Shown one piece after another: positions 42,007 to 51,862 of a stretch of 64,000 bases of DNA (the first letter of the stretch is position 1; each line of letters starts with the position of its first letter). A program made the position numbers and the translations under genes. The notes below the pieces were generated by a model that saw only the letters and a program-made list of their open reading frames with translations, was not told the DNA's origin and did no database searches. The stretch comes from Salana multivorans (lineage in GTDB: Bacteria > Actinomycetota > Actinomycetes > Actinomycetales > Beutenbergiaceae). Location: NCBI RefSeq assembly GCF_003751805.1, contig NZ_RKHQ01000001.1, positions 2,604,001 through 2,668,000 on the forward strand, in the 5' to 3' direction.

Positions 42007-43650
42007 CTACCCGGCGGTGGTCCGGCGACGCGCGGTGAGCACGCCGCCCCCGCCGGCCACCAGCAGGAAGAGGGCGGCGGCGAGGACGCCGGTCGTCCCG
42101 GCTCCGGTCGACGCGAGGTCACCCGCGGCGGCCGCGCTCTCCCGGCCGGTCGCACGGGGCGACCCGGTCGACCCGCTCGACGTCGGCTCGCCCGAGGGCG
42201 TGGGCTCGCCCGACGGGGTCGGGTCCGTGGACGGCGTGGGCTCGACGGACGGCGTCGGGTCCGTCGACGGCGTCGGCTGGGGGTCGACCTCGTCGAGCAC
42301 GACGACCGAGGCCGCCGCCTGACCGGGCTCGACCGAGACCACCTCGCCCTCGGAGCTGACCGTGACCCGCGAGCTCAGCGCGGCGGCGAGGTCGATCCGC
42401 TGCCAGCCGTCGGAGGTGGAGTCGAGCGGGTAGCCGGAGTCGATCTCGGTCGCCGCGAGCACCGCTCGGCGCTGGTCGTCGGAGAGCTCGGGGAACGCGG
42501 TCACCAGGAGCGCCTCGGCACCCGCGGGGACGACCGGTGCCTGACCCGCGGCACCCACCTGGTCGAAGCCGTAGGTCATCCGGGCGCGGTACGCCGCGAG
42601 CGCGGAGCCGCGGTCCGTGACGGGAGCCGTCGAGACGACGTCGGTGAAGGCGTTCGTGTAGCCGCGGTCGGCGGTGGCGCCGACGTCGTCGAGGCACTCG
42701 GCGAGCGTGGTGCCGTGGCCGTCGGCGGCGCACTCGGCCTCGAGGAACTGCGTCAGCTCCTCCCGCGCGGGCAGGACGGTGTTCGTGACGTACGCGGCGT
42801 CGCCGAGCCGCGCGGCGGCGTTGACGTGACCCGAGATGCGCCCGCCGATGACGTCGAGGGGGTAGTGCACGCCGAGCACGTTGCGGGCAAGGCCGGCCTC
42901 GGACGCGCGCGTCATGATCTCCGGACCGAGCTCGGGCAGCAGGGCGGCGAGCACGATGCCGTCGCCGTAGGCGTAGGCCGTGTGGCCGGACGGGAACGCC
43001 TGGGAGAACGAGGCAAGGACGAGGTCGTAGGTGCCGTCGTGGGTGAGCCCGGTCTCGGGGTCGGTCCACGGCGCGACCTGGACGATGCCGAGGTTCGTGG
43101 CGAGTCCGCCGAGGGCGGCGGGCCGGCCGAACGAGCGGTCCTCGAGGAACGGGCGCGGGTAGTTGTAGACGTTCTTCGCGTCGCCGGTGCTCGCCATCGC
43201 GTAGCCGAGCGCGTCGTACAGGGCCTGGGTCCGGGGCAGGGCCCCCGCGGCGAGCCCGTCGGCGAGGTAGCCGCCGATGACCGGCCCGAGGGCGTCGGGG
43301 AAGGTCTGCGTCCAGTCCAGGTCCGCGTCGATCAGCGCGCGCTTGGACTGGACGGGGTCGACGGCGCCGGCAGCGTTGATCGCCTGGAGCGTCCGGTCGT
43401 TCTCGCCCAGGATGTCGACGCCCGCGTCCGTGACCTGTCCGCGGAACGCGGTGGCCGCCTTGGTCTCGGGGCTCGTCTGGTCGTAGGGCGAGGCCTCCCA
43501 GTAGGTGGCGAACTCGCCGAGCAGCGTCGTGTGGCGGTCGGGGGCGGCGAGGGCGGGCGACGCCAGCCCGACCCCCAGGCCGAGGACGAGGCCGGAGGCC
43601 AGGATCGTGGGAACCGGGCGCGGGGCCCGCGGGCGCACGACGAGTGACAT
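42007..43650 (-). CDS. Sortase-anchored PAP2-family phosphatase
   Basis: A 547-aa exported acid phosphatase. The signal peptide ends near residue 35 (SPALA). The PAP2 catalytic motifs are complete: KNVYNYPRP (KX6RP), FPSGHT (PSGH) and RNVLGVHYPLD (RX5HX3D). A second domain of unknown role follows, then a repeat stalk (PTPSTDPTPSVEPTPSTDP type) and the signal LASTG at 512-516, a hydrophobic helix and RRR. LAXTG is the motif usually handled by class E sortases. Substrate is likely an extracellular phosphoester. ATG 43650 follows AAGGAA. Confidence 0.88.
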   Translation of the reverse strand: MSLVVRPRAPRPVPTILASGLVLGLGVGLASPALAAPDRHTTLLGEFATYWEASPYDQTSPETKAATAFRGQVTDAGVDILGENDRTLQAINAAGAVDPVQSKRALIDADLDWTQTFPDALGPVIGGYLADGLAAGALPRTQALYDALGYAMASTGDAKNVYNYPRPFLEDRSFGRPAALGGLATNLGIVQVAPWTDPETGLTHDGTYDLVLASFSQAFPSGHTAYAYGDGIVLAALLPELGPEIMTRASEAGLARNVLGVHYPLDVIGGRISGHVNAAARLGDAAYVTNTVLPAREELTQFLEAECAADGHGTTLAECLDDVGATADRGYTNAFTDVVSTAPVTDRGSALAAYRARMTYGFDQVGAAGQAPVVPAGAEALLVTAFPELSDDQRRAVLAATEIDSGYPLDSTSDGWQRIDLAAALSSRVTVSSEGEVVSVEPGQAAASVVVLDEVDPQPTPSTDPTPSVEPTPSTDPTPSGEPTPSGEPTSSGSTGSPRATGRESAAAAGDLASTGAGTTGVLAAALFLLVAGGGGVLTARRRTTAG

Positions 43651-43912
43651 GGAGGTGTTCCTTCGCGATCATCCGCGGGTGGGTGGCAGGTGGGGCGGCG
43701 CGTCGGCCGCTGGGACGCGGATGCGGTCGCCACGGTAGGGACGCGGCGTGACGGCGGGCCCGATGCCGGGGAAACCGGGGATGAACAGCCCGCGCGCGGT
43801 GCGACCGGGTCTCGCATGACGGACGGCGGCGGTGCCCCTGTCGGTGGACGTCGAGCGCGACCTAGGCTGGCGGACTGTTGCCCGCGACCCGAGCGGGCCC
43901 GTGGAGGTCCCG

Positions 43913-44860
43913 ATGCCCGTCAGCGCCGATGACACCAGCGACAAGCTCGCGCAGTACGCCCACCCCGAGCGGCTCGTGAGCACGCAGTGGCTCGCCGACC
44001 GGCTCGACCTCGTCGGGACGCGCGACCTCGCCGTCGTGGAGTCCGACGAGGACGTCCTGCTCTACGAGACGGGGCACATCCCCGGCGCGGTCAAGATCGA
44101 CTGGCACCTCGACCTGAACGACCCCGTCGTGCGCGACTACGTCGACGGCGAGGCCTTCGCCCGTCTCCTGGAGCGCAAGGGCATCTCGCGCGACACGACG
44201 GTCGTCGTCTACGGCGACCGGTCGAACTGGTGGGCGGCCTACGCGCTGTGGGTGTTCACGCTGTTCGGCCACCCCGACGTGCGCCTGCTCGACGGTGGCC
44301 GGGACGCCTGGATCGCCGAGGGGCGCGAGCTGACGATCGCCCCGAGCGCGCCGGAGCCCGGCGGCTATCCGGTCGTGGAGCGCGACGACGCCGTGGTCCG
44401 CGCGTTCCGCGAGGACGTGACCGCCGCGCTCCGGGGCGACGGCGGGCCGACCGCGCTGGTCGACATCCGCTCGCCGCAGGAGTACACGGGCGAGCGCCTC
44501 CACATGCCCGACTACCCCGAGGAGGGTGCGCTGCGCGGCGGTCACATCCCCACGGCGGTCAACGCGCCGTGGGCGCTCGCGGTCGACGTCGACGGCACGT
44601 TCAAGCCGCGCGCCGAGCTGGCGGCGATCTACGGCTCCCCGGCCGGTGCCGACGCCCAGGCCGGCTCGGGCCTCGGACTCGCGCCCGACCAGCCGGTCAT
44701 CACGTACTGCCGGATCGGCGAGCGGTCCAGCCACACGTGGTTCGTGCTCACGCACCTGCTCGGGTTCGCGGACGTGCGCAACTACGACGGGTCGTGGACC
44801 GAGTGGGGCAACGCGGTGCGCGTGCCGATCGCGACGGGCGGGGAGCCCGGGTCCGCCTGA
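43913..44860 (+). CDS. sseA: Thiosulfate sulfurtransferase (rhodanese)
   Basis: Transfers sulfane sulfur from thiosulfate to an acceptor. The 315-aa protein has two rhodanese domains; the second carries the active-site loop [11 protein letters not shown], the actinobacterial SseA form, and the linker [23 protein letters not shown] 43913 follows GGAGG; TAGGCT (43863-43868) is a likely -10. The sufE-like gene follows after 25 nt, the usual actinobacterial pairing, suggesting sulfur is passed to that protein. Confidence 0.93.
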   Translation: MPVSADDTSDKLAQYAHPERLVSTQWLADRLDLVGTRDLAVVESDEDVLLYETGHIPGAVKIDWHLDLNDPVVRDYVDGEAFARLLERKGISRDTTVVVYGDRSNWWAAYALWVFTLFGHPDVRLLDGGRDAWIAEGRELTIAPSAPEPGGYPVVERDDAVVRAFREDVTAALRGDGGPTALVDIRSPQEYTGERLHMPDYPEEGALRGGHIPTAVNAPWALAVDVDGTFKPRAELAAIYGSPAGADAQAGSGLGLAPDQPVITYCRIGERSSHTWFVLTHLLGFADVRNYDGSWTEWGNAVRVPIATGGEPGSA

Positions 44861-44885
44861 CGCGCCCCGGTGCGAGGATGGTGGC

Positions 44886-45371
44886 GTGAGCACGGCGCCC
44901 GTCCCCGACCTTCCCCCGACGCTCGCGGCCATCCGCGAGGACTTCCTCGCGCTGTCGGTCGCGGACCGGCTCCAGCTCCTGCTCGAGTTCGCCGGTGGCC
45001 TCCCGCCGATGCCGGAGCGGCTCGCGAACCGTCCCGAGCTGCTGGAGCCGGTGCCCGAGTGCCAGTCGCCGATCGCGTTCGTGACGGAGCTGGAGACCGA
45101 CGAGACGGACGACGGGGCCGCCGTGCGCGTGCGCTTCTACGCCTCGGCCCCGCCGGGGGCGCCGACCTCGCGCGGCTTCGCCGGCATCCTCGCCGAGGGG
45201 ATCGACGGGCTGAGCGTGGAGCAGGTCGAGGCGGTCCCGGGCGACTACCCGCTCACCCTCGGTCTGGCCGAGGCCGTCTCGCCCCTGCGCCTGCGCGGCA
45301 TGACGGCGCTCCTCGCGCGCACCAAGCGCCAGGTCGCCGAGCGCGCGGCGGCCCGGACGCGCGCGACGTAG
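44886..45371 (+). CDS. SufE-family sulfur acceptor
   Basis: A 161-aa SufE protein that accepts persulfide sulfur. It contains the acceptor Cys in VPECQSPIAF and the helical LRLRGMTALLARTKRQV end. It probably works with the upstream rhodanese rather than a SufS, since no cysteine desulfurase lies nearby. GTG 44886 is preceded by GAGGAT at 6 nt, so an internal leaderless promoter is possible. Confidence 0.92.
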   Translation: MSTAPVPDLPPTLAAIREDFLALSVADRLQLLLEFAGGLPPMPERLANRPELLEPVPECQSPIAFVTELETDETDDGAAVRVRFYASAPPGAPTSRGFAGILAEGIDGLSVEQVEAVPGDYPLTLGLAEAVSPLRLRGMTALLARTKRQVAERAAARTRAT

Positions 45372-45468
45372 CCGGGCCCGGACGCGTCGGCCCGTCTGGC
45401 CCGGCCGCCACCGCGTGCGTGCCCCGTCCGTGCGCGGGCCGGCGCGTCGGCAGTGCTTGACTGTGGCC

Positions 45469-46098
45469 ATGGCCTCCTCCCGCCGGCCCGGCGACCTCCC
45501 GGCGATCGTCCGGCTCGCCGTCGCGCTCGGGATCGGGCTCGTGGTCGGCCTGCTGCCGCGGTGGGACGGCGGCGCGGCGGCCGCACTGAGCGGCTGGGCG
45601 GCGACGGCCTTCGTCTACTGCTGCTGGACGCTCGCCGCGCTGATGCCGATGGACCCCGACCGGACGGCGGGTCACGCCACCCGCGAGGAGCCGACGCGGC
45701 TCGGCGCGCACCTCGTCGTCGCGTTCGCCGGGCTCGCGAGCCTCGTCGGGGTCGTCCTGGTCCTCATGGACCGCACGCACGTCCAGACGGTCGCGAGCGC
45801 GCTCGTCGCCGTCGTCGCGTCGTGGCTCACCGTCCACACGCTGGCGACGACGCGCTACGCGCGGCTCTACTACACCCAGCCGGTCGGCGGGGTCGACTTC
45901 CACCAGAGCGAGCCGCCGCGCTACAGCGACTTCGCCTACATGGCGTTCACCGTCGGCATGAGCTTCGCCATCTCGGACACCGATCTCGCCTCGTCGCGGA
46001 TGCGGCGGACCGCGCTGGTGCACGCGCTGCAGGCGTACCTGTTCGGGACGGTCATCGTCGCCCTCCTCGTCAACCTGGTCGCCAGTCTCGGCCCCTGA
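45469..46098 (+). CDS. DUF1345 family membrane protein
   Basis: A 209-aa integral membrane protein of unknown function with about five helices (for example IVRLAVALGIGLVVGLLP, LVVAFAGLASLVGVVLVL, YLFGTVIVALLVNLVASL). The conserved DUF1345 segment VDFHQSEPPRYSDFAYMAF and the following ISDTDL are present. It precedes metH with 43 nt between; a functional link is not evident. Confidence 0.88.
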   Translation: MASSRRPGDLPAIVRLAVALGIGLVVGLLPRWDGGAAAALSGWAATAFVYCCWTLAALMPMDPDRTAGHATREEPTRLGAHLVVAFAGLASLVGVVLVLMDRTHVQTVASALVAVVASWLTVHTLATTRYARLYYTQPVGGVDFHQSEPPRYSDFAYMAFTVGMSFAISDTDLASSRMRRTALVHALQAYLFGTVIVALLVNLVASLGP

Positions 46099-46141
46099 CG
46101 GGGCACGGGGCGGGACCGGGCGGGAACCTAGACTCGGGGCC

Positions 46142-49100
46142 GTGACCTCCGCCGCCCCCGCGCCCGCAGCACCCCGGCACCCGCTCGACGTCGAGGCCGT
46201 CCCGCGCCCCGCGCGCAGCCAGGGCCTCCTGGACGAGATGGCCCGGCGGGTCGTCGTCGCGGACGGCGCCATGGGCACGATGCTCCAGCGGTTCGACCCG
46301 ACCCTCGAGGACTACCAGAACCTCGAGGGCTGCAACGAGATCCTCAACGTCTCGCGACCGGACATCGTCGGCGCCATCCACCGCGCGTACCTCGACGTCG
46401 GGGTCGACGCGGTCGAGACGAACACGTTCGGCGCCAACTGGTCCAACCTCGCCGACTACGGCATCGACGACCGGATCACCGAGCTGGCCCGCGAGGGAGC
46501 CCGGATCGCGCGGGCCGAGGCCGAGTCCTGCGAGCTGCGCGACGGCCGCGTCCGCTGGGTGCTCGGCTCGATGGGCCCGGGGACGAAGCTGCCGAGCCTC
46601 GGCCACACCACCTACGCCCACCTCAAGGAGACCTTCGCCCAGGCCGCCCGCGGCCTCATCGAGGGAGGCGCCGACGCGTTCCTCGTCGAGACCAGCCAGG
46701 ACCTGCTCCAGACCAAGGCGACCGTCAACGCCTGCCGTCAGGCCATCGTCGAGACGGGTGTCCGGCTGCCGATCTTCGTCGAGGTCACGGTCGAGACGAC
46801 GGGCACGATGCTCGTCGGATCCGAGATCGGCGCGGCCCTCACGGCCCTCGAACCGCTGCAGATCGACGCGATCGGGCTGAACTGCGCGACCGGCCCGGCC
46901 GAGATGAGCGAGCACCTGCGCCAGCTCGCGGCCCGCTCCGAGGTCCCCGTCATGTGCATGCCGAACGCCGGCCTGCCCGTCCTCGGCAGGAACGGCGCCG
47001 AGTACCCCCTCACCCCGGCCGAGCTGGGCGTGGCGCACGAGCAGTTCGTGCGGGAGTTCGGGCTGCGGCTGGTCGGAGGCTGCTGCGGCACCACCCCGGA
47101 GCACCTCGCGGCCGTCGTCGAGCGGGTCGGCCGGGACTCGGGCGTGCTCGTCCGCGACCGTCGGCCGGAGGCCGAGCCGGGCGTCGCGAGCCTCTACCAG
47201 CACGTCCCGCTCGATCAGGACGCGAGCTACCTCGCGATCGGCGAGCGGACCAACGCCAACGGCTCGAAGGCGTTCCGCGAGGCCATGCTCGCCGAGAACT
47301 GGGACGAGTGCGTCGAGATCGCGCGCGCCCAGGTCCGCGGCGGGGCGCACCTGCTCGACGTGTGCGTCGACTACGTCGGGCGCGACGGGGTGGCGGACGC
47401 CCGCGAGGTCGTCTCGCGCCTCGCCTCCGCCTCGACGCTGCCGCTCGTCATCGACTCGACCGAGCCGGCCGTGCTCCGGGCGGGGCTCGAGCTGGTCGGC
47501 GGCCGGCCCGTCATCAACTCGGTCAACTTCGAGGACGGCGAGGGCCCGACCACCCGGTTCGGCCGGATCATGCCGCTGGTGATGGAGCACGGCGCCGCGG
47601 TCGTCGCGCTCACGATCGACGAGCAGGGCCAGGCGCGCACGCGCGAGGACAAGGTGCGCATCGCCTCCCGCCTCGTCGACACGCTCGTCGGCGAGTGGGG
47701 GATGAGCGTCGGCGACATCGTCGTCGACTGCCTCACCTTCCCGATCGCGACCGGGCAGGAGGAGACGCGGCGCGACGCGATCGAGACCATCGCGGCGATC
47801 CAGGAGATCACCGCGCGCTACCCCGGGATCCACACGACGCTCGGTGTCTCCAACGTCTCGTTCGGCCTCAACCCGGCCGCGCGGATCGTGCTCAACTCGG
47901 TGTTCCTCCACGAGGCGGCGCAGGCGGGGCTGTCGTCGGCGATCGTCGACGCGGCCAAGATCGTGCCCGTCGCGTCGCTGCCCGAGGAGCAGCGGACGGT
48001 CGCGCTCGACCTCGTGTGGGACCGCCGCGAGCACGACCCGGACGGCACCGTCACCTACGACCCGCTCGCCCGGATGCTCGAGCTGTTCGAGGGCGTCGAC
48101 ACGAGGGCGATGCGGGACCAGCGGGCCGCCGAGCTTGCGGCCCTGCCCGTCGGCGAGCGGCTCGCGCGGCGGATCGTCGACGGGGAGGGCAAGGGGCTCG
48201 AGGCCGACCTCGATCTCGCGATGGCCGAGGGCATGGCGCCGCTGACCATCATCAACGAGCACCTCCTCGAGGGCATGAAGGTCGTCGGCGAGCGCTTCGG
48301 CGCGGGGGAGATGCAGCTCCCGTTCGTGCTGCAGTCGGCCGAGGTGATGAAGGCGGCGGTCGCGCTGCTGGAGCCGCACATGGAGAAGTCGGGGTCGAGC
48401 GCGAGCAAGGGGACGATGGTGCTCGGCACCGTGCGCGGCGACGTCCACGACATCGGCAAGAACCTCGTCGACATCATCCTCACCAACAACGGCTACACCG
48501 TCGTGAACATCGGGATCAAGCAGCCGATCGCCGACTTCATCGCGGCCGCCGAGGAGCACGACGCCGACGTCATCGGCATGTCAGGCCTCCTCGTGAAGTC
48601 GACCGTCGTGATGAAGGAGAACCTGCTCGAGCTCAACGCGCGCGGGCTCGCCACGCGGTGGCCGGTGATCCTCGGCGGCGCGGCGCTCACCCGCCCCTAC
48701 GTCGAGGACGACCTGCACGAGCTGTTCGACGGCGAGGTCCGCTACGCCCGGGACGCGTTCGAGGGGCTCGCGCTCATGGAGCCGCTGGTCGCGGTCGCGC
48801 GCGGGGCGGACCCCGAGGCCGTCGGCCTGCCGCCGTTGAAGAAGCGGCGCCACACGCGGGGCGCGACGGTCACGCTGACCGAGCCCGAGGTCATGCCGGG
48901 GCGCTCCGACGTCGCGGCCGACAACCCCGTGCCGACGCCGCCGTTCTGGGGGACGAGGATCGTGCGCGGCATCCAGCTCGCCGACTTCGCGGCGTTCCTC
49001 GACGAGCGCGCGACGTTCCTCGGGCAGTGGGGCCTCAAGCCGGGACGCGGCGAGGGCGGGGCGTCCTACGAGGAGCTGGTGGCGACGGAGGGCCGGCCCC

Positions 49101-49801
49101 GGCTGCGCGCCTGGCTGGACCGGATCCTGGCCGAGGGCATGCTCGACGCCTCGGTGGCCTACGGGTACTTCCCGGTGGTCTCCGACGGCCAGGACGTCGT
49201 GGTGCTGCACCACGGCGACGACCCGAGCGGCGTGCTCGGCGTGCCGGGGCTGCTCGCGCCCGACGGCGGGTCGGGCGGCCAGCTCGGCGAGGAGCGGCTG
49301 CGGTTCACGTTCCCGCGCCAGCGCCGGGACCGGCACCTGTGCCTGGCCGACTTCGTCCGGTCACGCGAGGCTGCGGCCGCCGAGGGCCGCGTCGACGTGC
49401 TGCCCGTTCAGCTCGTGACGGCCGGGTCCAAGGTTGACGACGTCACCGCGCGGATGTTCGCCGAGAGCTCCTACCGGGACTACCTGGAGCTGCACGGGCT
49501 CGTCATGCAGCTCACCGAGGCGCTCGCGGAGTTCTGGCACTCCCGGATCCGCGCGGAGCTCGGGTTCGCGGGGGAGGAGCCGACCGAGGTCGAGGGACTG
49601 TTCAAGCTGGACTACCGCGGCGCGCGGTTCTCGCTCGGCTACCCGGCGTGCCCGGAGATGGAGGACCGGACCAAGGTGGTCGAGCTGCTGCGGCCGGAGC
49701 GGATGGGGGTCGAGCTGTCGGAGGAGCTGCAGCTCCACCCCGAGCAGTCGACGGACGCGTTCGTGTTCCACCACCCGGAGGCGAAGTACTTCTCCGTGTG
49801 A
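46142..49801 (+). CDS. metH: Cobalamin-dependent methionine synthase
   Basis: Methylates homocysteine using methyltetrahydrofolate and B12. The 1219-aa protein is full length with all four modules: homocysteine domain with zinc cysteines at 248 (GLNCATGP), 314 and 315 (GGCCGTTPEH); pterin domain (AIGERTNANGSKAF, INSVNFEDGEG); B12 cap and B12-binding domain with DVHDIGKNLV (His769 binding cobalt); and the SAM-dependent activation domain to residue about 1215. GTG 46142 is 7 nt after TAGACT (46129-46134), so the mRNA is leaderless and no B12 riboswitch can precede it here. Confidence 0.97.
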   Translation: MTSAAPAPAAPRHPLDVEAVPRPARSQGLLDEMARRVVVADGAMGTMLQRFDPTLEDYQNLEGCNEILNVSRPDIVGAIHRAYLDVGVDAVETNTFGANWSNLADYGIDDRITELAREGARIARAEAESCELRDGRVRWVLGSMGPGTKLPSLGHTTYAHLKETFAQAARGLIEGGADAFLVETSQDLLQTKATVNACRQAIVETGVRLPIFVEVTVETTGTMLVGSEIGAALTALEPLQIDAIGLNCATGPAEMSEHLRQLAARSEVPVMCMPNAGLPVLGRNGAEYPLTPAELGVAHEQFVREFGLRLVGGCCGTTPEHLAAVVERVGRDSGVLVRDRRPEAEPGVASLYQHVPLDQDASYLAIGERTNANGSKAFREAMLAENWDECVEIARAQVRGGAHLLDVCVDYVGRDGVADAREVVSRLASASTLPLVIDSTEPAVLRAGLELVGGRPVINSVNFEDGEGPTTRFGRIMPLVMEHGAAVVALTIDEQGQARTREDKVRIASRLVDTLVGEWGMSVGDIVVDCLTFPIATGQEETRRDAIETIAAIQEITARYPGIHTTLGVSNVSFGLNPAARIVLNSVFLHEAAQAGLSSAIVDAAKIVPVASLPEEQRTVALDLVWDRREHDPDGTVTYDPLARMLELFEGVDTRAMRDQRAAELAALPVGERLARRIVDGEGKGLEADLDLAMAEGMAPLTIINEHLLEGMKVVGERFGAGEMQLPFVLQSAEVMKAAVALLEPHMEKSGSSASKGTMVLGTVRGDVHDIGKNLVDIILTNNGYTVVNIGIKQPIADFIAAAEEHDADVIGMSGLLVKSTVVMKENLLELNARGLATRWPVILGGAALTRPYVEDDLHELFDGEVRYARDAFEGLALMEPLVAVARGADPEAVGLPPLKKRRHTRGATVTLTEPEVMPGRSDVAADNPVPTPPFWGTRIVRGIQLADFAAFLDERATFLGQWGLKPGRGEGGASYEELVATEGRPRLRAWLDRILAEGMLDASVAYGYFPVVSDGQDVVVLHHGDDPSGVLGVPGLLAPDGGSGGQLGEERLRFTFPRQRRDRHLCLADFVRSREAAAAEGRVDVLPVQLVTAGSKVDDVTARMFAESSYRDYLELHGLVMQLTEALAEFWHSRIRAELGFAGEEPTEVEGLFKLDYRGARFSLGYPACPEMEDRTKVVELLRPERMGVELSEELQLHPEQSTDAFVFHHPEAKYFSV

Positions 49802-49808
49802 CGGGGAC

Positions 49809-50420
49809 TCAGGCGGTGGGGACCGGCCGCGTCGCGAGCGCGCGGGTCCGCTCCCAGCGCTCGACCAGCGTGACGACGCCGGCCGCCGCCGGGACCAGCA
49901 CGAGGTTGCCCAGCAGCATCGTCCGCAGGAACGGCAGCCCGGCGACGTAGCTCGCCATCAGCCCGTCCACCCCGTCGGCGTACCAGCGCCCGCGGCCCAG
50001 GAACCAGACGCCCGCGTTGGTCGTCAGGTAGAAGAACAGCGAGCCGCCGACGCCGAACCCGAGCGCGGCGACGTAGCGCCGTCCACCCGTCCACCGCGGC
50101 AGCAGGACGGACGCCAGGCCGATGACCGCCCACGTCCCCCAGACGAACCAGAGCACGGAGGTGTTGCCGAGGACGAGGTCGCTCGCGATCGCGACGACCA
50201 GCGGGACGAACGCCGCGACGCGGTTGCGCAGCAGGAGCGCCCCGGCGAACGTCGCCGCCGTGACGAGCTCGAGGTTGGGCGGCGCGCCGAGGTCGGAGCG
50301 CACGAGGCGCCAGCCGATCGCGAACGCCATGAGCAGCGCGACGACCGCGGGCCGCCACCAGCGCCGGGCGAGCTCGCCGAGCGTGAGGGGCCCGAGCCGT
50401 TCGCTCCCGCCGCCGGTCAC
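49809..50420 (-). CDS. DUF6580 family putative transport protein
   Basis: A 203-aa integral membrane protein with about six helices. NLELVTAATFAGALLLRNRVAAFVPLVVAIASDLVLG and SLFFYLTTNAGVWF, read as separate segments, match DUF6580, a family resembling S-components of ECF vitamin transporters. GTG 50420 overlaps the stop of the DUF4430 lipoprotein (GTGA). It converges with metH, 8 nt away. I infer a vitamin-uptake membrane subunit; the ECF energising module is not in this window. Confidence 0.78.
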   Translation of the reverse strand: MTGGGSERLGPLTLGELARRWWRPAVVALLMAFAIGWRLVRSDLGAPPNLELVTAATFAGALLLRNRVAAFVPLVVAIASDLVLGNTSVLWFVWGTWAVIGLASVLLPRWTGGRRYVAALGFGVGGSLFFYLTTNAGVWFLGRGRWYADGVDGLMASYVAGLPFLRTMLLGNLVLVPAAAGVVTLVERWERTRALATRPVPTA

Positions 50421-50863
50421 TCGAAGGCCGTGAGCGTCCACGTGATCGTCTCCCCGTCCTTGGTCTCCAGCGACCCGGCGCCCACCTCGGCGAACTGGCC
50501 GTCGACGTCGAGCGACCAGAACTCGCTGGTCGGGTCGGCGGCGCGGCCGCCGATGCCGGTGACGAACGCCATCTCGCCCTCGCCCTCGACGGTGGCGCTC
50601 GGGTCGTGCTCCAGCAGCAGCTCGAGCGCCGTCCTCCCGTCCTCGCCGGGGTAGCTCATCGAGAGGAGCTGGTCCTCGTCGTCGTAGGTGAGGACGGCGT
50701 CGCCGTCCGCGGCTCCCGCGGTGGCCGACGCCGACGACGACGCCGACGCCGTCGTCCCGTCCGTCGTGGCCGGAGCCGAGCAGGCGGTCGCGGCGGCGCC
50801 GATCCCGGCGACGAGACCGAGGGCGGCGAGGGCGCGGACGAGCGAGGAGCGCGTGCTGATCAT
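50417..50863 (-). CDS. DUF4430 (transcobalamin C-terminal-like) lipoprotein
   Basis: A 148-aa lipoprotein: signal peptide with lipobox ATAC (Cys28), a Ser/Ala spacer, then a DUF4430 domain ending SLDVDGQFAEVGAGSLETKD and ITWTLTAFE. DUF4430 resembles the C-terminal domain of transcobalamin-type binders. It is translationally coupled to the DUF6580 membrane protein. ATG 50863 lies 6 nt from TACCCT (50870-50875). Cobalamin binding is inference from family and from the neighbouring B12-dependent metH. Confidence 0.8.
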   Translation of the reverse strand: MISTRSSLVRALAALGLVAGIGAAATACSAPATTDGTTASASSSASATAGAADGDAVLTYDDEDQLLSMSYPGEDGRTALELLLEHDPSATVEGEGEMAFVTGIGGRAADPTSEFWSLDVDGQFAEVGAGSLETKDGETITWTLTAFE

Positions 50864-50989
50864 GTGCCAAGGGTAGGTGGGCCGCCGACGTGTCACCACG
50901 TCGTCTCACGGCGCCCGGGTGAGTCGCGCCACAGCGACCGGGGACCTTCGCCCCGCACCGCGGCTCCGGCGTGGCGGCACAGTAGAGAG

Positions 50990-51853
50990 GTGCTCGACCT
51001 GCCCACCACGCTGTCCGTCCACCTCGACCAGGCGGACCACAAGGTCACCGCGGCCACCCGACCCCTGCCCTACCTCGTCTCGTCCATGCTCGCCGGCATG
51101 TACATCGGGATCGCGGTGGTCCTCATGGTGTCGACCGCCGGCCCGTTCCTCGCGGCGGGGGAGCCCGCTGTCAAGCTCATCTCCGGTGCCGTCTTCGGGA
51201 TCGGGCTCACCCTCGTGGTGTTCGCCGGCTCCGAGCTGGTCACCAGCGCCATGATGATCCTCACCCAGGGCGCCGTGACGGGGCGCGTGCCGTGGGCGCG
51301 GGCGCTCGGGACGATGCTGTTCTGCTTCGCCGGCAACCTGCTCGGCTCCATGGTGTTCGCGTGGCTCGTCGTGCGCTCCGGCATCCTGCACTCGAACGCG
51401 CCGGCCGGCCAGATGGTCGCCGGCATGCTCGAGGCGAAGGCCCACGAGTCGAACGGCGAGCTGTTCTTCCGCGGCATCCTGTGCAACGTGCTCGTCTGCC
51501 TCGCCATCTGGTCCGCCAACCGGCTGCGCAGCGAGTCCGGCAAGGCGATCATCATCTTCTGGTGCCTCCTGGCGTTCATCTCCTCCGGGTTCGAGCACGT
51601 GGTCGCCAACATGACGACGTTCTCGATCGGCCTGTTCGAGGCCGAGCAGCTCACGACGTGGGGTGACTTCGGGCGCAACCTCGTCGCCGTCGGCCTCGGC
51701 AACCTGGTCGGCGGTGCCGTCGTCGTCGGCCTCGGCTACCTCGTCGCGTCCGGCTGGTTCACGACGCGGCGGGAGACGGCCGCGGCCGAGCACGCCGGTG
51801 GCGAGGGCGCCGAGCGCGTCGGGAACGGCGACGCGCTGCGGGACGTGGCCTAG
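50990..51853 (+). CDS. Formate/nitrite transporter family protein
   Basis: A 287-aa FNT channel, related to FocA and NirC, six helices. Family segments are LVSSMLAGMYIGIAVVLM, the AGSELVTSAMM hinge, GNLLGSMVFAWLV, and SGFEHVVANMTTFSIGLF. It moves formate, nitrite or hydrosulfide; the substrate is not decided by context. GTG 50990 gives the expected length. The next gene starts 10 nt downstream, its -10 box overlapping this stop codon. Confidence 0.9.
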   Translation: MLDLPTTLSVHLDQADHKVTAATRPLPYLVSSMLAGMYIGIAVVLMVSTAGPFLAAGEPAVKLISGAVFGIGLTLVVFAGSELVTSAMMILTQGAVTGRVPWARALGTMLFCFAGNLLGSMVFAWLVVRSGILHSNAPAGQMVAGMLEAKAHESNGELFFRGILCNVLVCLAIWSANRLRSESGKAIIIFWCLLAFISSGFEHVVANMTTFSIGLFEAEQLTTWGDFGRNLVAVGLGNLVGGAVVVGLGYLVASGWFTTRRETAAAEHAGGEGAERVGNGDALRDVA

Positions 51854-51862
51854 CCTTCCCGG

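Noticed and set aside
42167-42290. Tandem short repeats that could suggest a CRISPR-like or VNTR array.
   Set aside because: They are in-frame codons for the PTPS-type stalk of the PAP2 protein, with no spacers and no cas genes nearby.
46099-46141. A possible B12 riboswitch before metH.
   Set aside because: Only 43 nt separate the genes and the TAGACT box is 7 nt from the start, leaving no room for an RNA aptamer.
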